This document shows positions 25,903-35,692 of a DNA stretch of 64,000 nt, one piece after another. The translations under genes and the position numbers were made by a program. The notes beneath the pieces were generated by a model that saw nothing but the letters and a program-made list of their open reading frames with translations, was not told where the DNA came from and searched no databases. Origin of the DNA: Kocuria rosea (GTDB taxonomy: Bacteria > Actinomycetota > Actinomycetes > Actinomycetales > Micrococcaceae); NCBI RefSeq assembly GCF_006094695.1, contig NZ_CP035103.1, positions 992,001-1,056,000 of the forward strand. The letters run 5' to 3'. Every line of letters starts with the position of its first letter. Position 1 is the stretch's first letter.

Positions 25903-27426
25903 TCAGTGCTCGGAGTTGAGCATTCCGCCCAGGCGCACGCGCATCCGGCGGCTGGCCTGGTTCAGTCCGATGATCGCCACGTCCTTGCCGTAGTGGGCGT
26001 ACTTGTCGGTCACGGAGTCGAGGGCGGCCACGGTGGAGGCGTCCCAGAGGTGGGAGTCGGAGAAGTCGATGACGATCTGCTGCGGGTCCCCGGCGTAGTC
26101 GAACATCGTGTACAGGTCGTTGGAGGAGGCGAAGAACAGCTCACCGTGCACGGTGTAGACCGCCGTCTCCCGGCCGTCCCGCGGCTCGAGCGCACGGTCG
26201 ACGGTGACGAAGTGGGCCACCCGGCGGGCGAAGGCGACCATCGCCACGAGCACCCCCACGATCACGCCGAGGGCGAGGTTGTGCGTCCATACGGTCACGG
26301 CCACGGTGGAGAGCATCACCAGGGTCTCCGGGAGGGGCATCCGCGCCAGGGTCGCGGGGCGGACCGAGTGCCAGTCGAACGTCGCCCAGGACACGAAGAT
26401 CATGATGGCCACCAGGGCCGCCATCGGGATGACCGCCACGACCTCGCCGAGGGTCACGACGAGGAGCAGCAGGAAGATCCCGGCCAGGAAGGTGGAGATG
26501 CGGGTGCGGGCCCCCGAGGCGCGCACGTTGATCATCGTCTGGCCGATCATCGCGCACCCGCCCATCCCGCCGAAGAAGCCGGTCACGATGTTGGCCGCGC
26601 CCTGCGCCCAGGACTCTCGGGTCTTGTTCGAGCGCGTGTCGGTGATGTCGTCGACGAGCTTGGCCGTCATCAGCGACTCGAGCAGGCCCACCAGCGCCAT
26701 GGTCAGGGCGAACGGGGCGATGATCCGGAAGGTCTCCAGGTCCAGCGGGACGTCGGGGAAGAACAGCGACGGCAGGGACTCGGGCAGCTCGCCCTTGTCG
26801 CCGACGCTCGGCACGTCCATGCCCATCGGCACCACGATCGCGGTGATCACCACGATGGCCACCAGCGGGGCGGGGACCGCGCCGGTCAGCCGGGGGAACA
26901 GGAACACGATGGCCAGGCCCAGGGCCGTCAGTGGGTAGACGGCCCAGGGCACCCCGATCAGCTCGGGGACCTGGGAGCTGAAGATCAGGATGGCCAGGGC
27001 GTTGACGAAGCCCACCATGACCGAGCGCGGGATGAAGCGCATCAGCCGCGCCGCGCCGATCAGGGCCAGGACCACCTGGAAGACCCCGGCCAGGATCACC
27101 GCGGCGATGAAGTGGTCGATGCCGTGGGAGGCCACCAGCGGGGCGATCACCAGCGCCACCGCGCCGGTGGCAGCGGAGATCATCGCGGGCCGGCCGCCCA
27201 GCACGGCGGTGGTCACGGCCATGGTGAAGGACGCGAACAGGCCCAGGCGGGGGTCCACCCCGGCGATGATCGAGAAGGCGATCGCCTCCGGGATGAGCGC
27301 CAGGGCCACCACGAGCCCGGCCAGGACCTCGGTCTTGAGGTGACGGGGGGACCGGAGGGTCAGGCGCACCGACTGGCGCTGCTCGGGCGTGAGGTCGGCC
27401 GCGGGGCCGGCTGTCGTGGTGGCCAA
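25903..27426 (-). CDS. SulP-family anion transporter with STAS domain
   Basis: A 507-residue protein: SLC26/SulP membrane domain with 10 or more segments (ALALIPEAIAFSIIAGVDPRLGLFASF signature; NIVTGFFGGMGGCAMIGQTMINV) followed by a C-terminal STAS domain from about residue 395 (VYTVHGELFFASSNDL...VIDFSDSHLWDASTVAALDSV). Sulfate or bicarbonate uptake is typical; the substrate is open. Start: the TTG at 27426 has GGAG 5 nt upstream. Longer in-frame starts exist up to a GTG at 27576, but TAGGAT boxes at 27580-27585 would place transcription start after that codon. Confidence 0.88.
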   Translation of the reverse strand: MATTTAGPAADLTPEQRQSVRLTLRSPRHLKTEVLAGLVVALALIPEAIAFSIIAGVDPRLGLFASFTMAVTTAVLGGRPAMISAATGAVALVIAPLVASHGIDHFIAAVILAGVFQVVLALIGAARLMRFIPRSVMVGFVNALAILIFSSQVPELIGVPWAVYPLTALGLAIVFLFPRLTGAVPAPLVAIVVITAIVVPMGMDVPSVGDKGELPESLPSLFFPDVPLDLETFRIIAPFALTMALVGLLESLMTAKLVDDITDTRSNKTRESWAQGAANIVTGFFGGMGGCAMIGQTMINVRASGARTRISTFLAGIFLLLLVVTLGEVVAVIPMAALVAIMIFVSWATFDWHSVRPATLARMPLPETLVMLSTVAVTVWTHNLALGVIVGVLVAMVAFARRVAHFVTVDRALEPRDGRETAVYTVHGELFFASSNDLYTMFDYAGDPQQIVIDFSDSHLWDASTVAALDSVTDKYAHYGKDVAIIGLNQASRRMRVRLGGMLNSEH

Positions 27427-27629
27427 GGAGGCTCCGTTCGCAGGGGAGGAGGGCGGGGGAGGCTGGGCGGAAGGGCTGGGGTCGTCCCGGGTGCTGCGCA
27501 TGCGGGTGGACACGGCGTTGCGCGGGCGGTGCGGCGTCCGGGTGCGGAGGCGCTCCGGCGGGGACCGCGTCGTCACCCTATCCTAACGTGAGGGTAGGGT
27601 CCTCGGCCGCGGGGCGGGGGAGAGGTGGC

Positions 27630-29747
27630 TCACGTCCGGTCGAGGGCGGCCAGCAGGCGCTCCTCGACGTCGGGCACCAGCGTCTCGCCGTAGCTGGAGG
27701 TGACGTGGTCGAGGTCGCGGTAGACCATGATGTTGCCGACCACCCCGGGGCAGGTGGTCCCGGTGCACAGCCGGTCGGTGAGGTCGATGCTGTGCAGGTC
27801 CTCGTGCCGGGCGGCCAGCTCCTCCAGCGGGTTGACGGGGAGCAGCGACTCGGAGCGGGGGACGTTGCAGCGGTCGCGGTCGGGCCCGTAGGTCTCCACG
27901 CACTCGAACATGTCGTAGGGGAAGCGCGGGTTGTCGCGGAAGGCCAGCACCGGGATGCCGGCGTCCAGGAACGGTTGCACACCGGCCTCGTAGCCCTCGA
28001 CGAGCTTCTCGTGCGGGGCCTCGGGCAGGCTGAGGGTGCCGATGGTCAGCACCGCGTCGGGCTCCGTCTCCAGGACCGCCTCCCGGGCCGCGGTGTTGAA
28101 GTCGTTGCACTCGGCCTGGTAGTTCTCCGACTCGCTCGTGTAGCGGCAGGCGTTGCGCAGATAGGAGACCACCGTCCAGCCCTGGGCGTCGGCGACCCGG
28201 TGGATCGGCGTGAGCAGCTGCCGGGCGTGGGAGTCCCCGAGGACCACCAGGGTCGGACCGGGGTCGGTGCCGCCCGGATCGGTGCCGCCGGCGGGGTCCG
28301 GGTCGGGGGCGATGATCCTGCACTCGCCCAGCTCGGCGATGCCCGGCGGGGTCCGCTCGGGGGGACAGAGGTCCCCGGTGTCGCCCCACTCCTGGTCGCG
28401 CTCGTCCTCGGTGGGGATGATCGGCACGTCCGGGACCTCGCTCGCCTCCCCGCGCAGCACCGCGGCGCCGGGGTAGTTCTGCGCGGTGCGCTCCACCCCG
28501 GCGGTGGGGTCGCGCAGCACCGTGTACTGGTGGGCGCCGGTGAGCGGTACCGCCACGAGCAGGGCGGTGGCGATCAGCCGGATCCCGCTGCGAGCACGGA
28601 TCCCGGGCAGGGCGCGCCAGCCGGTCAGCAGCAGCGCGGTGACCCGGGTGAGGACCACCGAGGCGGCCAGGATCCCGAGTCCGGCCGGCACCGGCACGGT
28701 GTCCCGGGCCGTGAGCAGCAGATAGGTGATCAGCAAAGGCCAGTGCCACAGGTAGATCCCGTAGGCGCGGTCCCCGAACCACTGCAGCGGACGCGCCGAC
28801 AGGAGCCGGGCAGCGCCGGTCCGGGCGTCGGGTGCCAGCGCACCGCCGAGCAGGATCGCCGCGGCCCCCAGGGTGGGGGCCAGGGCCACGGTGCCGGGGA
28901 AGCGGGTGTCGGAGCCGATGAGGAAGGGGGTGGCCAGGATCGCGGCCAGCCCGGCCCAGCCCAGGACCACCCCGGTCACCCGGGCCGGGGCGCTCCGGCG
29001 CCGGGAGGCCGTTCGCGCGTTGCCGGAGCCGGCCAGGGCCAGGGCTGCCATCGAGCCCAGGGCGAACTCCCACAGCCGGGTCAGGGTGCTGAAGTAGGCC
29101 GCCTCGGGCCCGGCCGCGGTGGCCACCACCGACCAGGCCAGCGAGCCGGCGAACACGGCGGCGAACACGACCCAGGCCACCGGGCGGAACCCGGTCCCGG
29201 TCCGCCGGGCCGTCACGGCGGCCCCGGCCAGCAGCAGCGGCCACACCAGGAACACCTGGCCCTGCACCGACAGCGACCACATGTGCTGCAGCGGGGTCGT
29301 GGCCGCGGAGTTGCCGGCGTAGTAGTCCACGGCCTGGTCCGCCAGCACCCAGTTCACGACGTAGAACAGCGACCCCCAGGCCTGGGCCAGCAGCTCGGCC
29401 CACCGGCTGGGCGGGAACCAGAGGAACACCGCGGCGAGCACGGCCAGCAGCAGCACCGCCACCGGGCCCAGCAGCCGGGCGAAGGTCCGGGCCCAGTAGG
29501 CCGGCAGTTCCAGGGGCCGGCCGTGCTCGATCCGGCGGGCGAAGGAGCCGGTGAGCAGGAACGCGGAGAGCTCGAAGAACACGTCCACCCCGCCGGAGAC
29601 CTTCTCGGTCCACACGTGGAAGACCACCACCAGCAGCACGGCCACCCCGCGCAGACCCTGCAGGTCCGGGCGGTGGGCGGTCCGCGGGGACGGGCTGCGG
29701 AGGACCGCCACGGGCTCGGCGGCGCAGCTCGTCGAGCGCTCGGTCAT
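27630..29747 (-). CDS. Membrane acyltransferase (OafA/YrhL type) with C-terminal SGNH domain
   Basis: A 705-residue protein. The N-terminal 400 residues are an acyltransferase-3 domain (RPDLQGLRGVAVLLVVVFHV, then FELSAFLLTG, where the usual F-x-S-G-F is F-x-L-S-A-F, and YGIYLWHWPLLI), with about ten membrane segments. After a Pro/Asp/Gly-rich linker, a periplasmic-side SGNH hydrolase domain starts at VVLGDSHARQL and ends with NIMVYRDLDHVTSSYGETL (Asp-X-X-His). Such proteins O-acetylate cell-surface polysaccharide or peptidoglycan. The ATG overlaps the stop of the MerR gene (ATGA). Confidence 0.9.
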   Translation of the reverse strand: MTERSTSCAAEPVAVLRSPSPRTAHRPDLQGLRGVAVLLVVVFHVWTEKVSGGVDVFFELSAFLLTGSFARRIEHGRPLELPAYWARTFARLLGPVAVLLLAVLAAVFLWFPPSRWAELLAQAWGSLFYVVNWVLADQAVDYYAGNSAATTPLQHMWSLSVQGQVFLVWPLLLAGAAVTARRTGTGFRPVAWVVFAAVFAGSLAWSVVATAAGPEAAYFSTLTRLWEFALGSMAALALAGSGNARTASRRRSAPARVTGVVLGWAGLAAILATPFLIGSDTRFPGTVALAPTLGAAAILLGGALAPDARTGAARLLSARPLQWFGDRAYGIYLWHWPLLITYLLLTARDTVPVPAGLGILAASVVLTRVTALLLTGWRALPGIRARSGIRLIATALLVAVPLTGAHQYTVLRDPTAGVERTAQNYPGAAVLRGEASEVPDVPIIPTEDERDQEWGDTGDLCPPERTPPGIAELGECRIIAPDPDPAGGTDPGGTDPGPTLVVLGDSHARQLLTPIHRVADAQGWTVVSYLRNACRYTSESENYQAECNDFNTAAREAVLETEPDAVLTIGTLSLPEAPHEKLVEGYEAGVQPFLDAGIPVLAFRDNPRFPYDMFECVETYGPDRDRCNVPRSESLLPVNPLEELAARHEDLHSIDLTDRLCTGTTCPGVVGNIMVYRDLDHVTSSYGETLVPDVEERLLAALDRT

Positions 29748-30085
29748 CGCCGGAGCCGCTGCTCCAGCATCGCGATGAACTCGTCCGCCTGGGCCAGCTT
29801 CCTGGCCAGCCGGTCCCGCTCGGGGTGGGCCCGCTCGAGGTAGTCGGCGAGCCGGGCCTCTGCGGGCTCGTCGGCGCCGAGCAGCTCGAGCAGCTCGGCC
29901 ATCTCCTCCAGGGAGAAGCCGAGCGGCTTCATCCGCTTGATGTGGGTGAGCCGTTCCACGTCCCGCTCCGTGTAGACGCGGAACCCGCCCTCGGTGCGCG
30001 AGGCCGGCAACAGGCCCACCTCGTCGTAGTGGCGGATGGTGCGCAGGGACAGCTCGGTCCGATCGGCGAGCTCGCCGATCTGCAT
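29744..30085 (-). CDS. MerR-family transcriptional regulator
   Basis: A 113-residue regulator: winged helix MQIGELADRTELSLRTIRHYDEVGLLPASRTEGGFRVYTERDVERLTHIKRMKPLGFSLEEMAELLELL, then a coiled coil (EARLADYLERAHPERDRLARKLAQADEFIAMLEQRL). No Cys, so not a metal sensor of the classical kind. GGAGG 5 nt before the ATG at 30085 decides the start. It is translationally coupled to the acyltransferase gene, its likely target operon. Confidence 0.88.
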   Translation of the reverse strand: MQIGELADRTELSLRTIRHYDEVGLLPASRTEGGFRVYTERDVERLTHIKRMKPLGFSLEEMAELLELLGADEPAEARLADYLERAHPERDRLARKLAQADEFIAMLEQRLRR

Positions 30086-30151
30086 GGTGCCTCCGCGGAC
30101 GCGCTGCGGCATCGAACGACCTCCAGGAATCAGGGGACCCCGAGTCTACCA

Positions 30152-30189
30152 ACCGCCCGGTCCCGGCCCCGGGGCCGGGACCGGGCGGT
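30152..30189 (-). terminator. Terminator of the RNase J gene
   Basis: A perfect 38-bp palindrome (19-bp arms beginning ACCGCCCGGTCCCGGCCCC). The innermost bases form the loop. It starts 9 bp after the RNase J stop. Confidence 0.85.
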
Positions 30190-30197
30190 CGTGCGGC

Positions 30198-31883
30198 TCA
30201 GGCGTCGACGACGACGACCGTCACCAGCGGGGCCCGCCGGTAGGCGCGCTCCAGGTGGCGGGAGACGGTCTCGGCGATGATCGACTCGAGCTTCTCGAGG
30301 TCGGCGACCTTGGACGTGGCCGGGCGCGCCAGGGCGTTCTTCACCTTGTCGGCGGCCCCGTCGAAGACGTGCTCGTCGTGGACGAAGCCCTTCGCCAGGA
30401 ACTCCAGCGGCTCGGCGAGCGCGTTGGTGTCGGCGTCGACGATGGCCACGACCGTGACCACGCCGCCCTCCTGCAGCAGCCGGCGCTCCACCAGGGTCTC
30501 CTCGGTGACCTTGCCCACGGTGTGGCCGTCGACGTAGACCAGACCGGCCTCCACCTGCCCGGAGATCCGCGCCCGGCCGTCGACGAGGTCGATGACGGTG
30601 CCGTCCCGGCCGATCAGCACGTTCTCCGGGTCGACACCGGTGCGGACCGCCAGCTCGGCGTTGGCGTGCAGGTGCTTGGACTCCCCGTGCACGGGCAGCA
30701 CGTGGGTGGGCTTGACGATGTTGTAGCAGTAGACCAGCTCCCCGGCCGAGGCGTGGCCGGAGACGTGGACCTTGGCGTTGCCCTTGTGCACGACCTTCAC
30801 CCCGAGGTCGGTGAGCTTGTTGATGATGCCGTAGATCGCGTTCTCGTTGCCCGGGATCAGCGAGCTCGCCATGAGCACCGTGTCCCCGGCGTTGAGCTGG
30901 ATCTGGTGCGTCTCGTTGGCCATGCGCGAGAGCGCGGCCAGGGGCTCGCCCTGGGAGCCGGTGCACACCAGGGTGACCTTGGCGTCGGGCATGGACTGGA
31001 GCTTCTTGAAGTCGACCACCAGCCCGCGCGGGATCTTCAGGTAGCCCAGGTCCCGGGCGATGCCCATGTTCTTGACCATGGACCGGCCCACGAAGGCGAC
31101 CTTGCGCCCGTGGGCGTGGGCGGCGTCGAGGACCTGCTGGATCCGGTGGACGTGGCTGGCGAAGCTGGAGACGATGATCCGCTTCGGGGCGGTGGCGAAG
31201 ACCTGGTTGATCGCCGGCGTCAGCTCCTGCTCCGAGGTGGTGAAACCGGGGACCTCGGCGTTGGTCGAGTCGGTGAGGAACAGGTCCACGCCCTCGTCGC
31301 CCAGGCGGGCGAAGTGGCGCAGGTCGGTGATCCGGTCGTCCAACGGGAACTGGTCCATCCGGAAGTCCCCGGTGTGCAGCACCAGCCCGGCGTCCGTGCG
31401 GATGGCCACGGCCAGGCTGTCCGGGATCGAGTGGTTGACCGCGACGAACTCGCACTCGAACGGGCCCGCCTTGTGGGTGTCCCCGGCCTCGACGTGGACC
31501 GCCTTCGGGGTGATCCGGTGCTCCTTGAGCTTGGACGTGATGAACGCCAGGGTCAGCTCGGAGCCGATGACCGGGATGTCCGGGCGCTCCTTGAGCAGGT
31601 ACGGCACGCCCCCGATGTGGTCCTCGTGGCCGTGGGTGAGCACGATGCCGACGATGTCGCCCAACCGGTGCCGGATGGAGGTGAAGTCGGGCAGGATCAC
31701 GTCGATGCCCGGCTGGTGCTCCTCGGGGAACAGCACGCCGCAGTCGACGACGAGCAGCTTGCCGGCGTGCTCGAAGACGGTCATGTTGCGTCCGATCTCG
31801 CCCAGACCGCCCAGCGGGGTGATCCGCAGGCCCCCGGAGGGCAGCGGGGGCGGGGACTTGAGCTTGCGGGAGGAAATGGTCAA
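30198..31883 (-). CDS. rnj: Ribonuclease J
   Basis: A 561-residue metallo-beta-lactamase/beta-CASP nuclease. Motif II is HGHEDHIGG, the early block is GGLGEIGRNMTVFE with VVDCGVLFPEEHQPG, and beta-CASP motifs follow (SSFASHVHRIQQVLDAA, CTGSQGEPLAAL, VSGHASAGEL, PVHGESKHLHANAELA). It is a 5'-3' exonuclease and endonuclease in mRNA decay and rRNA processing. The TTG at 31883 (then TISSRKL) matches the length of relatives; a TTG at 31925 would add 14 residues. A TAGAGT box at 31996-32001 suggests a leader of about 105 nt. Confidence 0.95.
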   Translation of the reverse strand: MTISSRKLKSPPPLPSGGLRITPLGGLGEIGRNMTVFEHAGKLLVVDCGVLFPEEHQPGIDVILPDFTSIRHRLGDIVGIVLTHGHEDHIGGVPYLLKERPDIPVIGSELTLAFITSKLKEHRITPKAVHVEAGDTHKAGPFECEFVAVNHSIPDSLAVAIRTDAGLVLHTGDFRMDQFPLDDRITDLRHFARLGDEGVDLFLTDSTNAEVPGFTTSEQELTPAINQVFATAPKRIIVSSFASHVHRIQQVLDAAHAHGRKVAFVGRSMVKNMGIARDLGYLKIPRGLVVDFKKLQSMPDAKVTLVCTGSQGEPLAALSRMANETHQIQLNAGDTVLMASSLIPGNENAIYGIINKLTDLGVKVVHKGNAKVHVSGHASAGELVYCYNIVKPTHVLPVHGESKHLHANAELAVRTGVDPENVLIGRDGTVIDLVDGRARISGQVEAGLVYVDGHTVGKVTEETLVERRLLQEGGVVTVVAIVDADTNALAEPLEFLAKGFVHDEHVFDGAADKVKNALARPATSKVADLEKLESIIAETVSRHLERAYRRAPLVTVVVVDA

Positions 31884-31995
31884 AGGATTCCGCTTTCTTC
31901 GTGGGTTCAACGTGGGGTGGAGCAAGGTCGTGCGGGCGGCTCGCGTCGAGCCGGGGCCGCGTCCGGGACCTGACGGCCCCGAGAAGTCTGGGACA

Positions 31996-32001
31996 ACTCT
32001 A
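31996..32001 (-). promoter_or_regulatory. Predicted -10 box for RNase J
   Basis: TAGAGT on the minus strand in the gap between the CapA-like and RNase J genes. No clear -35 element. Confidence 0.35.
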
Positions 32002-32158
32002 ACGTCGGGTCAGGGTCGCGGCGGACCGCCGGGCGGCGCGGACGGGGAACGGACCACCCCGGCGGGGGCCCGCAGGAGGCGGTGACCGGTCGTCGGCCGG
32101 GCGGGAAGGGGCGCGGTGCGGGTCCTCCGCGCGCTCGCGGCGGGACAGCGGGAGGGCG

Positions 32159-33130
32159 TCAGCCCAGCGCGAGGTCGAGGCACTGCTCGTCGTCGCGCCA
32201 CGTGCACCGCGTGCCGAGAGCGGCGCTGAGCCGCTCCATCCGCCGTGCGATGCCCCGGGCCTCGGCGGCGGCCGTCCTCGCCCGGAGGTCCTCGATCACC
32301 GTGGGGTGCAGGCGCAGACGGCGGGGCAGGCCGTCCCGGACGTCGAGCAGGAAGACGAAGGACTGGTCGTTGCGCTCGTCGGGACGGACGGCGTAGTCGT
32401 CGACGAAGTCCCCGGCTCCGTAGACCACCGGCCGGCCGCGGTGCACCTCGACGCCGCGGAAGATATGCGGGGAGTGGCCGAAGACCACGTCCGCGCCGGC
32501 CTCCACCAGCGCGTGGGCGAACGCGCGGTGCTCCGGCGGCACCTGCGCGCCCCAGTTGGGCCCCCAGTGGGCGGAGACGACGAGGAGGCCGGTGCGCTCC
32601 CGAGTCCGCCGGACGAGCTGCAGGAGGTCCCGCGCGCGGTCGTCGGCCAGGTCGACGGGAACGTGGTGGACGCCGGGGGACGCGGGGCCCGCCGCCCAGC
32701 CCGGCTCGTTGTCCGTGAAGGCGAGGAAGCCCACCGCGGTCCCAGCCCGGGTGCAGACCGCGGGGCGTCGTGCCGCCTCCGCGTCCGGGCCCGCCCCGGT
32801 GTGCAGGATGCCGTGCTCGTCGAGCAGGGGGAGCATCTCCCGCATGGCCTCCACGCCGTGGTCGAGCACGTGGTTGTTCGCCAGCGAGACGACGTCGACG
32901 CCGGCGGCCTCCAGGCTCGCGACGTTCTTTCGGTCCGAGCGGAAGTGGAACCGCTTCCCGGGCCAGGGCGGGCCGTCGTCGGCGAGCACGCACTCGAGGT
33001 TCGCGAACCGCAGGTCCGCCGGCGCGAGCAGGGGGAGGACGTCCCCCCACGGATGGGCCGGGCCCTCGTGGCGCAGCCGCTCGTCGACCAGCCGGCCGAG
33101 CATGACATCGCCGACCAGTGCGATCCGCAT
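32159..33130 (-). CDS. CapA-family (poly-gamma-glutamate synthesis-like) metallophosphatase
   Basis: A 323-residue protein of the PGA_cap family with metallophosphatase fold. It has GDVMLGR, NLECVLADDG, VVSLANNHVLDHG, VVSAHWGPNW and FGHSPHIFRGVEVHRGRPVVYGAGDFVDDY, in the usual order. There is no signal peptide or membrane anchor, unlike capsule CapA, so a cytosolic phosphoesterase role is possible. GGAGGCGG before the ATG at 33130 supports the start. Confidence 0.87.
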   Translation of the reverse strand: MRIALVGDVMLGRLVDERLRHEGPAHPWGDVLPLLAPADLRFANLECVLADDGPPWPGKRFHFRSDRKNVASLEAAGVDVVSLANNHVLDHGVEAMREMLPLLDEHGILHTGAGPDAEAARRPAVCTRAGTAVGFLAFTDNEPGWAAGPASPGVHHVPVDLADDRARDLLQLVRRTRERTGLLVVSAHWGPNWGAQVPPEHRAFAHALVEAGADVVFGHSPHIFRGVEVHRGRPVVYGAGDFVDDYAVRPDERNDQSFVFLLDVRDGLPRRLRLHPTVIEDLRARTAAAEARGIARRMERLSAALGTRCTWRDDEQCLDLALG

Positions 33131-33277
33131 GAGCCGCCTCCTGTCCGGACGCTCCCATCGTGACCCCTGGCCCGCGGGCAGACAAGAGCGGCCGGTGGTG
33201 GCCGTCCCGGTCACGGGGACCACGCGGCTCCGCCGGTGCCGCCCGCCCGGGAGGCAGGAGGCGCCGGCGGCCACCGG

Positions 33278-34630
33278 TCACCGGCCCAGATCGGCCCAGT
33301 CGGTCATCCGGGCGCTGTTCGCCACGGCCGGGCGCAGCTGCGCCGGCTCCGGCAGGAGCACGGACAGGTCGGAGACGGCCTGGTAGGCCCAGGAGGGCCC
33401 GGTGCGCACGGGCGAGGAGGCGGGGACGCCCCCCGTGCGGTGCAGGCGGGTCGCGTAGCCCAGGATGAGCAGACCGGCCACGGCCAGGCCGACGCCCACC
33501 CAGGCGGGGGAGCGGTAGCCCCAGCCGGCGGTGATGACGGCGCCGCCGAGGAAGGCGCCCATCGCGTTGGCCAGGTTGAACGCCGCGTGGTTCATGGCGG
33601 CGGTCAGGGACGGGGCGTCCTTGGCCTCGCGCAGCAGGCGCATCTGCAGCGCGGTGCTGAAGAGGGCGCCCATGGCGCCGATCCACAGCACGCCGAGCAC
33701 GGCCGCGACCGCGGAGTGGGCGAACAGGCCGAAGAAGGCCAGGGCCACCCCGGAGACGGCCCCCGCGCCCAGGGCGGTCTTCTCGATGGACCGGTCCAGC
33801 AGCGGGCCCGCCAGCAGGGAGCCCGCGGTCATGCCCACGCCGTACACGGCCAGCACCCACGGCACCATCGAGATGTCGAGGCCGCTGAGCTCGGTCAGGA
33901 TCGGGGAGACGAACGTGTAGACCGCGAACATGCCGCCGAAGCCGACCGCCCCGGCCAGCAGGGTCAGGGCCACCTGGGGCCGCCCCAGGGCACGGACCTC
34001 CTGGGCCACGGAGACGCCGCCGCCCTTGCGGGTGCGGGGGATCCAGAGGGCGAGGGCCGCGACGGTGAGCAGGCCGATGACCACCACGAGCCCGTACCCG
34101 GCCCGCCAGCCCAGGCTCCCGCCGAGCACGGCGGCCAGGGGGACGCCCACGATGTTGGCGACCGTCAGGCCGAGCGCCACGCGGGCCACGGCGGTGCCGC
34201 GCCGCTCGCGCGGCACCAGGGAGGAGGCCACCACCGCGGCGACCCCGAAGTAGGCGCCGTGGGGCAGGCCGGAGAGGAAGCGCGCCACGTACAGCCACTC
34301 GAGGGACGGCGCGGCCGCGGACAGGACGTTGCCGGCGGTGAAGGCGACCATCAGCCCGAGCAGGAGCCTCTTGCGCTCCACCCGGGCGGTCAGGGACGTG
34401 ATGAGGGGTGCGCCGACGACCACGCCCAGGGCGTAGAGGGAGATGGCGTGCCCGAGGGAGGGGATCGAGGCGTCGAGGTCCTCGGCGATGAAGGGGAGCA
34501 GGCCCATCGAGGCGAACTCGGTGGTGCCCACGCCGAAGCCGCCGAGGGCGAGGGCGAAGAGGGCGAAACGGGTGCCGGTGCGGTCCGGGGCGTTGATCAC
34601 CTGGAGCACGGCAGTGCGAGGTGCGGACAT
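33278..34630 (-). CDS. MFS efflux transporter (DHA1, AraJ/Cmx-like)
   Basis: A 450-residue major facilitator with twelve membrane segments. It shows FALGGFGVGTTEFASMGLLPFIAEDL-like residues, the loop motif and RFLSGLPHGAYFGVAAVVASSLVPRERRG, which are characteristic of the AraJ/CmlR/PbuE group of drug or sugar/nucleoside exporters. The C-terminus has a 55-residue hydrophilic tail. The ATG at 34630 follows GGAAGGATC. Substrate unknown. Confidence 0.88.
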   Translation of the reverse strand: MSAPRTAVLQVINAPDRTGTRFALFALALGGFGVGTTEFASMGLLPFIAEDLDASIPSLGHAISLYALGVVVGAPLITSLTARVERKRLLLGLMVAFTAGNVLSAAAPSLEWLYVARFLSGLPHGAYFGVAAVVASSLVPRERRGTAVARVALGLTVANIVGVPLAAVLGGSLGWRAGYGLVVVIGLLTVAALALWIPRTRKGGGVSVAQEVRALGRPQVALTLLAGAVGFGGMFAVYTFVSPILTELSGLDISMVPWVLAVYGVGMTAGSLLAGPLLDRSIEKTALGAGAVSGVALAFFGLFAHSAVAAVLGVLWIGAMGALFSTALQMRLLREAKDAPSLTAAMNHAAFNLANAMGAFLGGAVITAGWGYRSPAWVGVGLAVAGLLILGYATRLHRTGGVPASSPVRTGPSWAYQAVSDLSVLLPEPAQLRPAVANSARMTDWADLGR

Positions 34631-34855
34631 GGCGGATCCTTCCGTGCGGAACATGGGGGTGCGGGTGGAAGGCGCGTCGTCGGGCCGAACGGGTGGAAAC
34701 CTCGATGCTACGGAGGATGTCGAGGGCATCCAACGGTTCGGGCCTGTGATCTTGGACAAATCGGGCATCCGTGTGATACGTGTCGCGCTCGGGTTCCAGG
34801 GCCTCGTCATGCCGCCCACGGAACCGGGAACCACGACTTCAAGGAGGCGCGTCCC

Positions 34856-35431
34856 ATGACCGACACCCACGCTGCGGGTCCGGACACCGATGTCATCGAC
34901 ATCCTCACCACCGACCACCGGGAGATGCTCGAACTGCTCGGCCAGATCGAGGGCGCCCCGGACGCCGCCCGGCGCAGGGACCTGGCCGACACCGTGATCG
35001 CGGAGGTCATGCGCCACGCCGTCGCGGAGGAGATGCACGTCTACCCGGTGATGGAGAAGCACCTGCCCGGCGGCGCCGAGGAGGTCGAGCACGACAAGAA
35101 GGAGCACGACGATCTCGTCCGGGTCATGAAGCAGGTGGAGGGCGTCGACGCCTCCGAGCCGGCGTTCATGGAGCTGATCCGCGAGATGCAGTCGCAGCTG
35201 CGCCACCACATCGAGGACGAGGAGTCCGACCAGTTCCCGAAGCTGCGGGCGCACATCCCGGCCGAGGACCTCGTGGAACTGGGCCGGAAGGTGCAGAACG
35301 CCAAGAAGGTGGCGCCGACCCGGCCGCACCCCTCCGCGCCGCACTCGGAGCTGTTCCACAAGACCGTCGGGCCCGGCGTCGGCATGGTCGACCGGCTCCG
35401 GGACCGGCTGACGGGCCGGAGCACCGGCTAG
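34856..35431 (+). CDS. Hemerythrin HHE domain protein
   Basis: A 191-residue four-helix bundle with a di-iron-type ligand set: [14 protein letters not shown] (His), [19 protein letters not shown] (His, Glu, His), [14 protein letters not shown] (His) and [17 protein letters not shown] (His, Glu). It may sense or bind O2, NO or iron. The tail (about 145-191) is basic and disordered-looking. AAGGAGG precedes the ATG. It stands alone before clpB. Confidence 0.92.
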   Translation: MTDTHAAGPDTDVIDILTTDHREMLELLGQIEGAPDAARRRDLADTVIAEVMRHAVAEEMHVYPVMEKHLPGGAEEVEHDKKEHDDLVRVMKQVEGVDASEPAFMELIREMQSQLRHHIEDEESDQFPKLRAHIPAEDLVELGRKVQNAKKVAPTRPHPSAPHSELFHKTVGPGVGMVDRLRDRLTGRSTG

Positions 35432-35460
35432 CCGGGCGACGGTCCCCCGCGGACAGCACG

Positions 35461-35516
35461 GCACGGACCCCTGCTGGACGAGCGCCTCGCGAGGCTCGCC
35501 CGGCGGGGGTCCGTGC
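35461..35516 (+). terminator. Terminator after the hemerythrin gene
   Basis: Outer 11-bp stem GCACGGACCCC/GGGGTCCGTGC enclosing a second palindrome (GCCTCGCGAGGC). Confidence 0.75.
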
Positions 35517-35578
35517 TGTTCCACGGGACCGCGGCGGGTCGCCGGCACCGAGCGGGCACAGACCCCTGTTGCCCGGGA

Positions 35579-35599
35579 GTTGAGTGCGCTAGACTCAAG
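35579..35599 (+). promoter_or_regulatory. HAIR operator of clpB (HspR binding site)
   Basis: GTTGAGT-N7-ACTCAAG, one base from the consensus. It overlaps a TAGACT -10 candidate (35590-35595) and lies 94 bp before the clpB start. Confidence 0.88.
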
Positions 35600-35692
35600 T
35601 TAGCTGAACTGCCCGGCCGCATCCACTGGTGATCGGCGCCGGGCCGGTTCGTCCCCGATCTGTTCCAGAACGTCCCTCGCCAAGGAGCCGCA

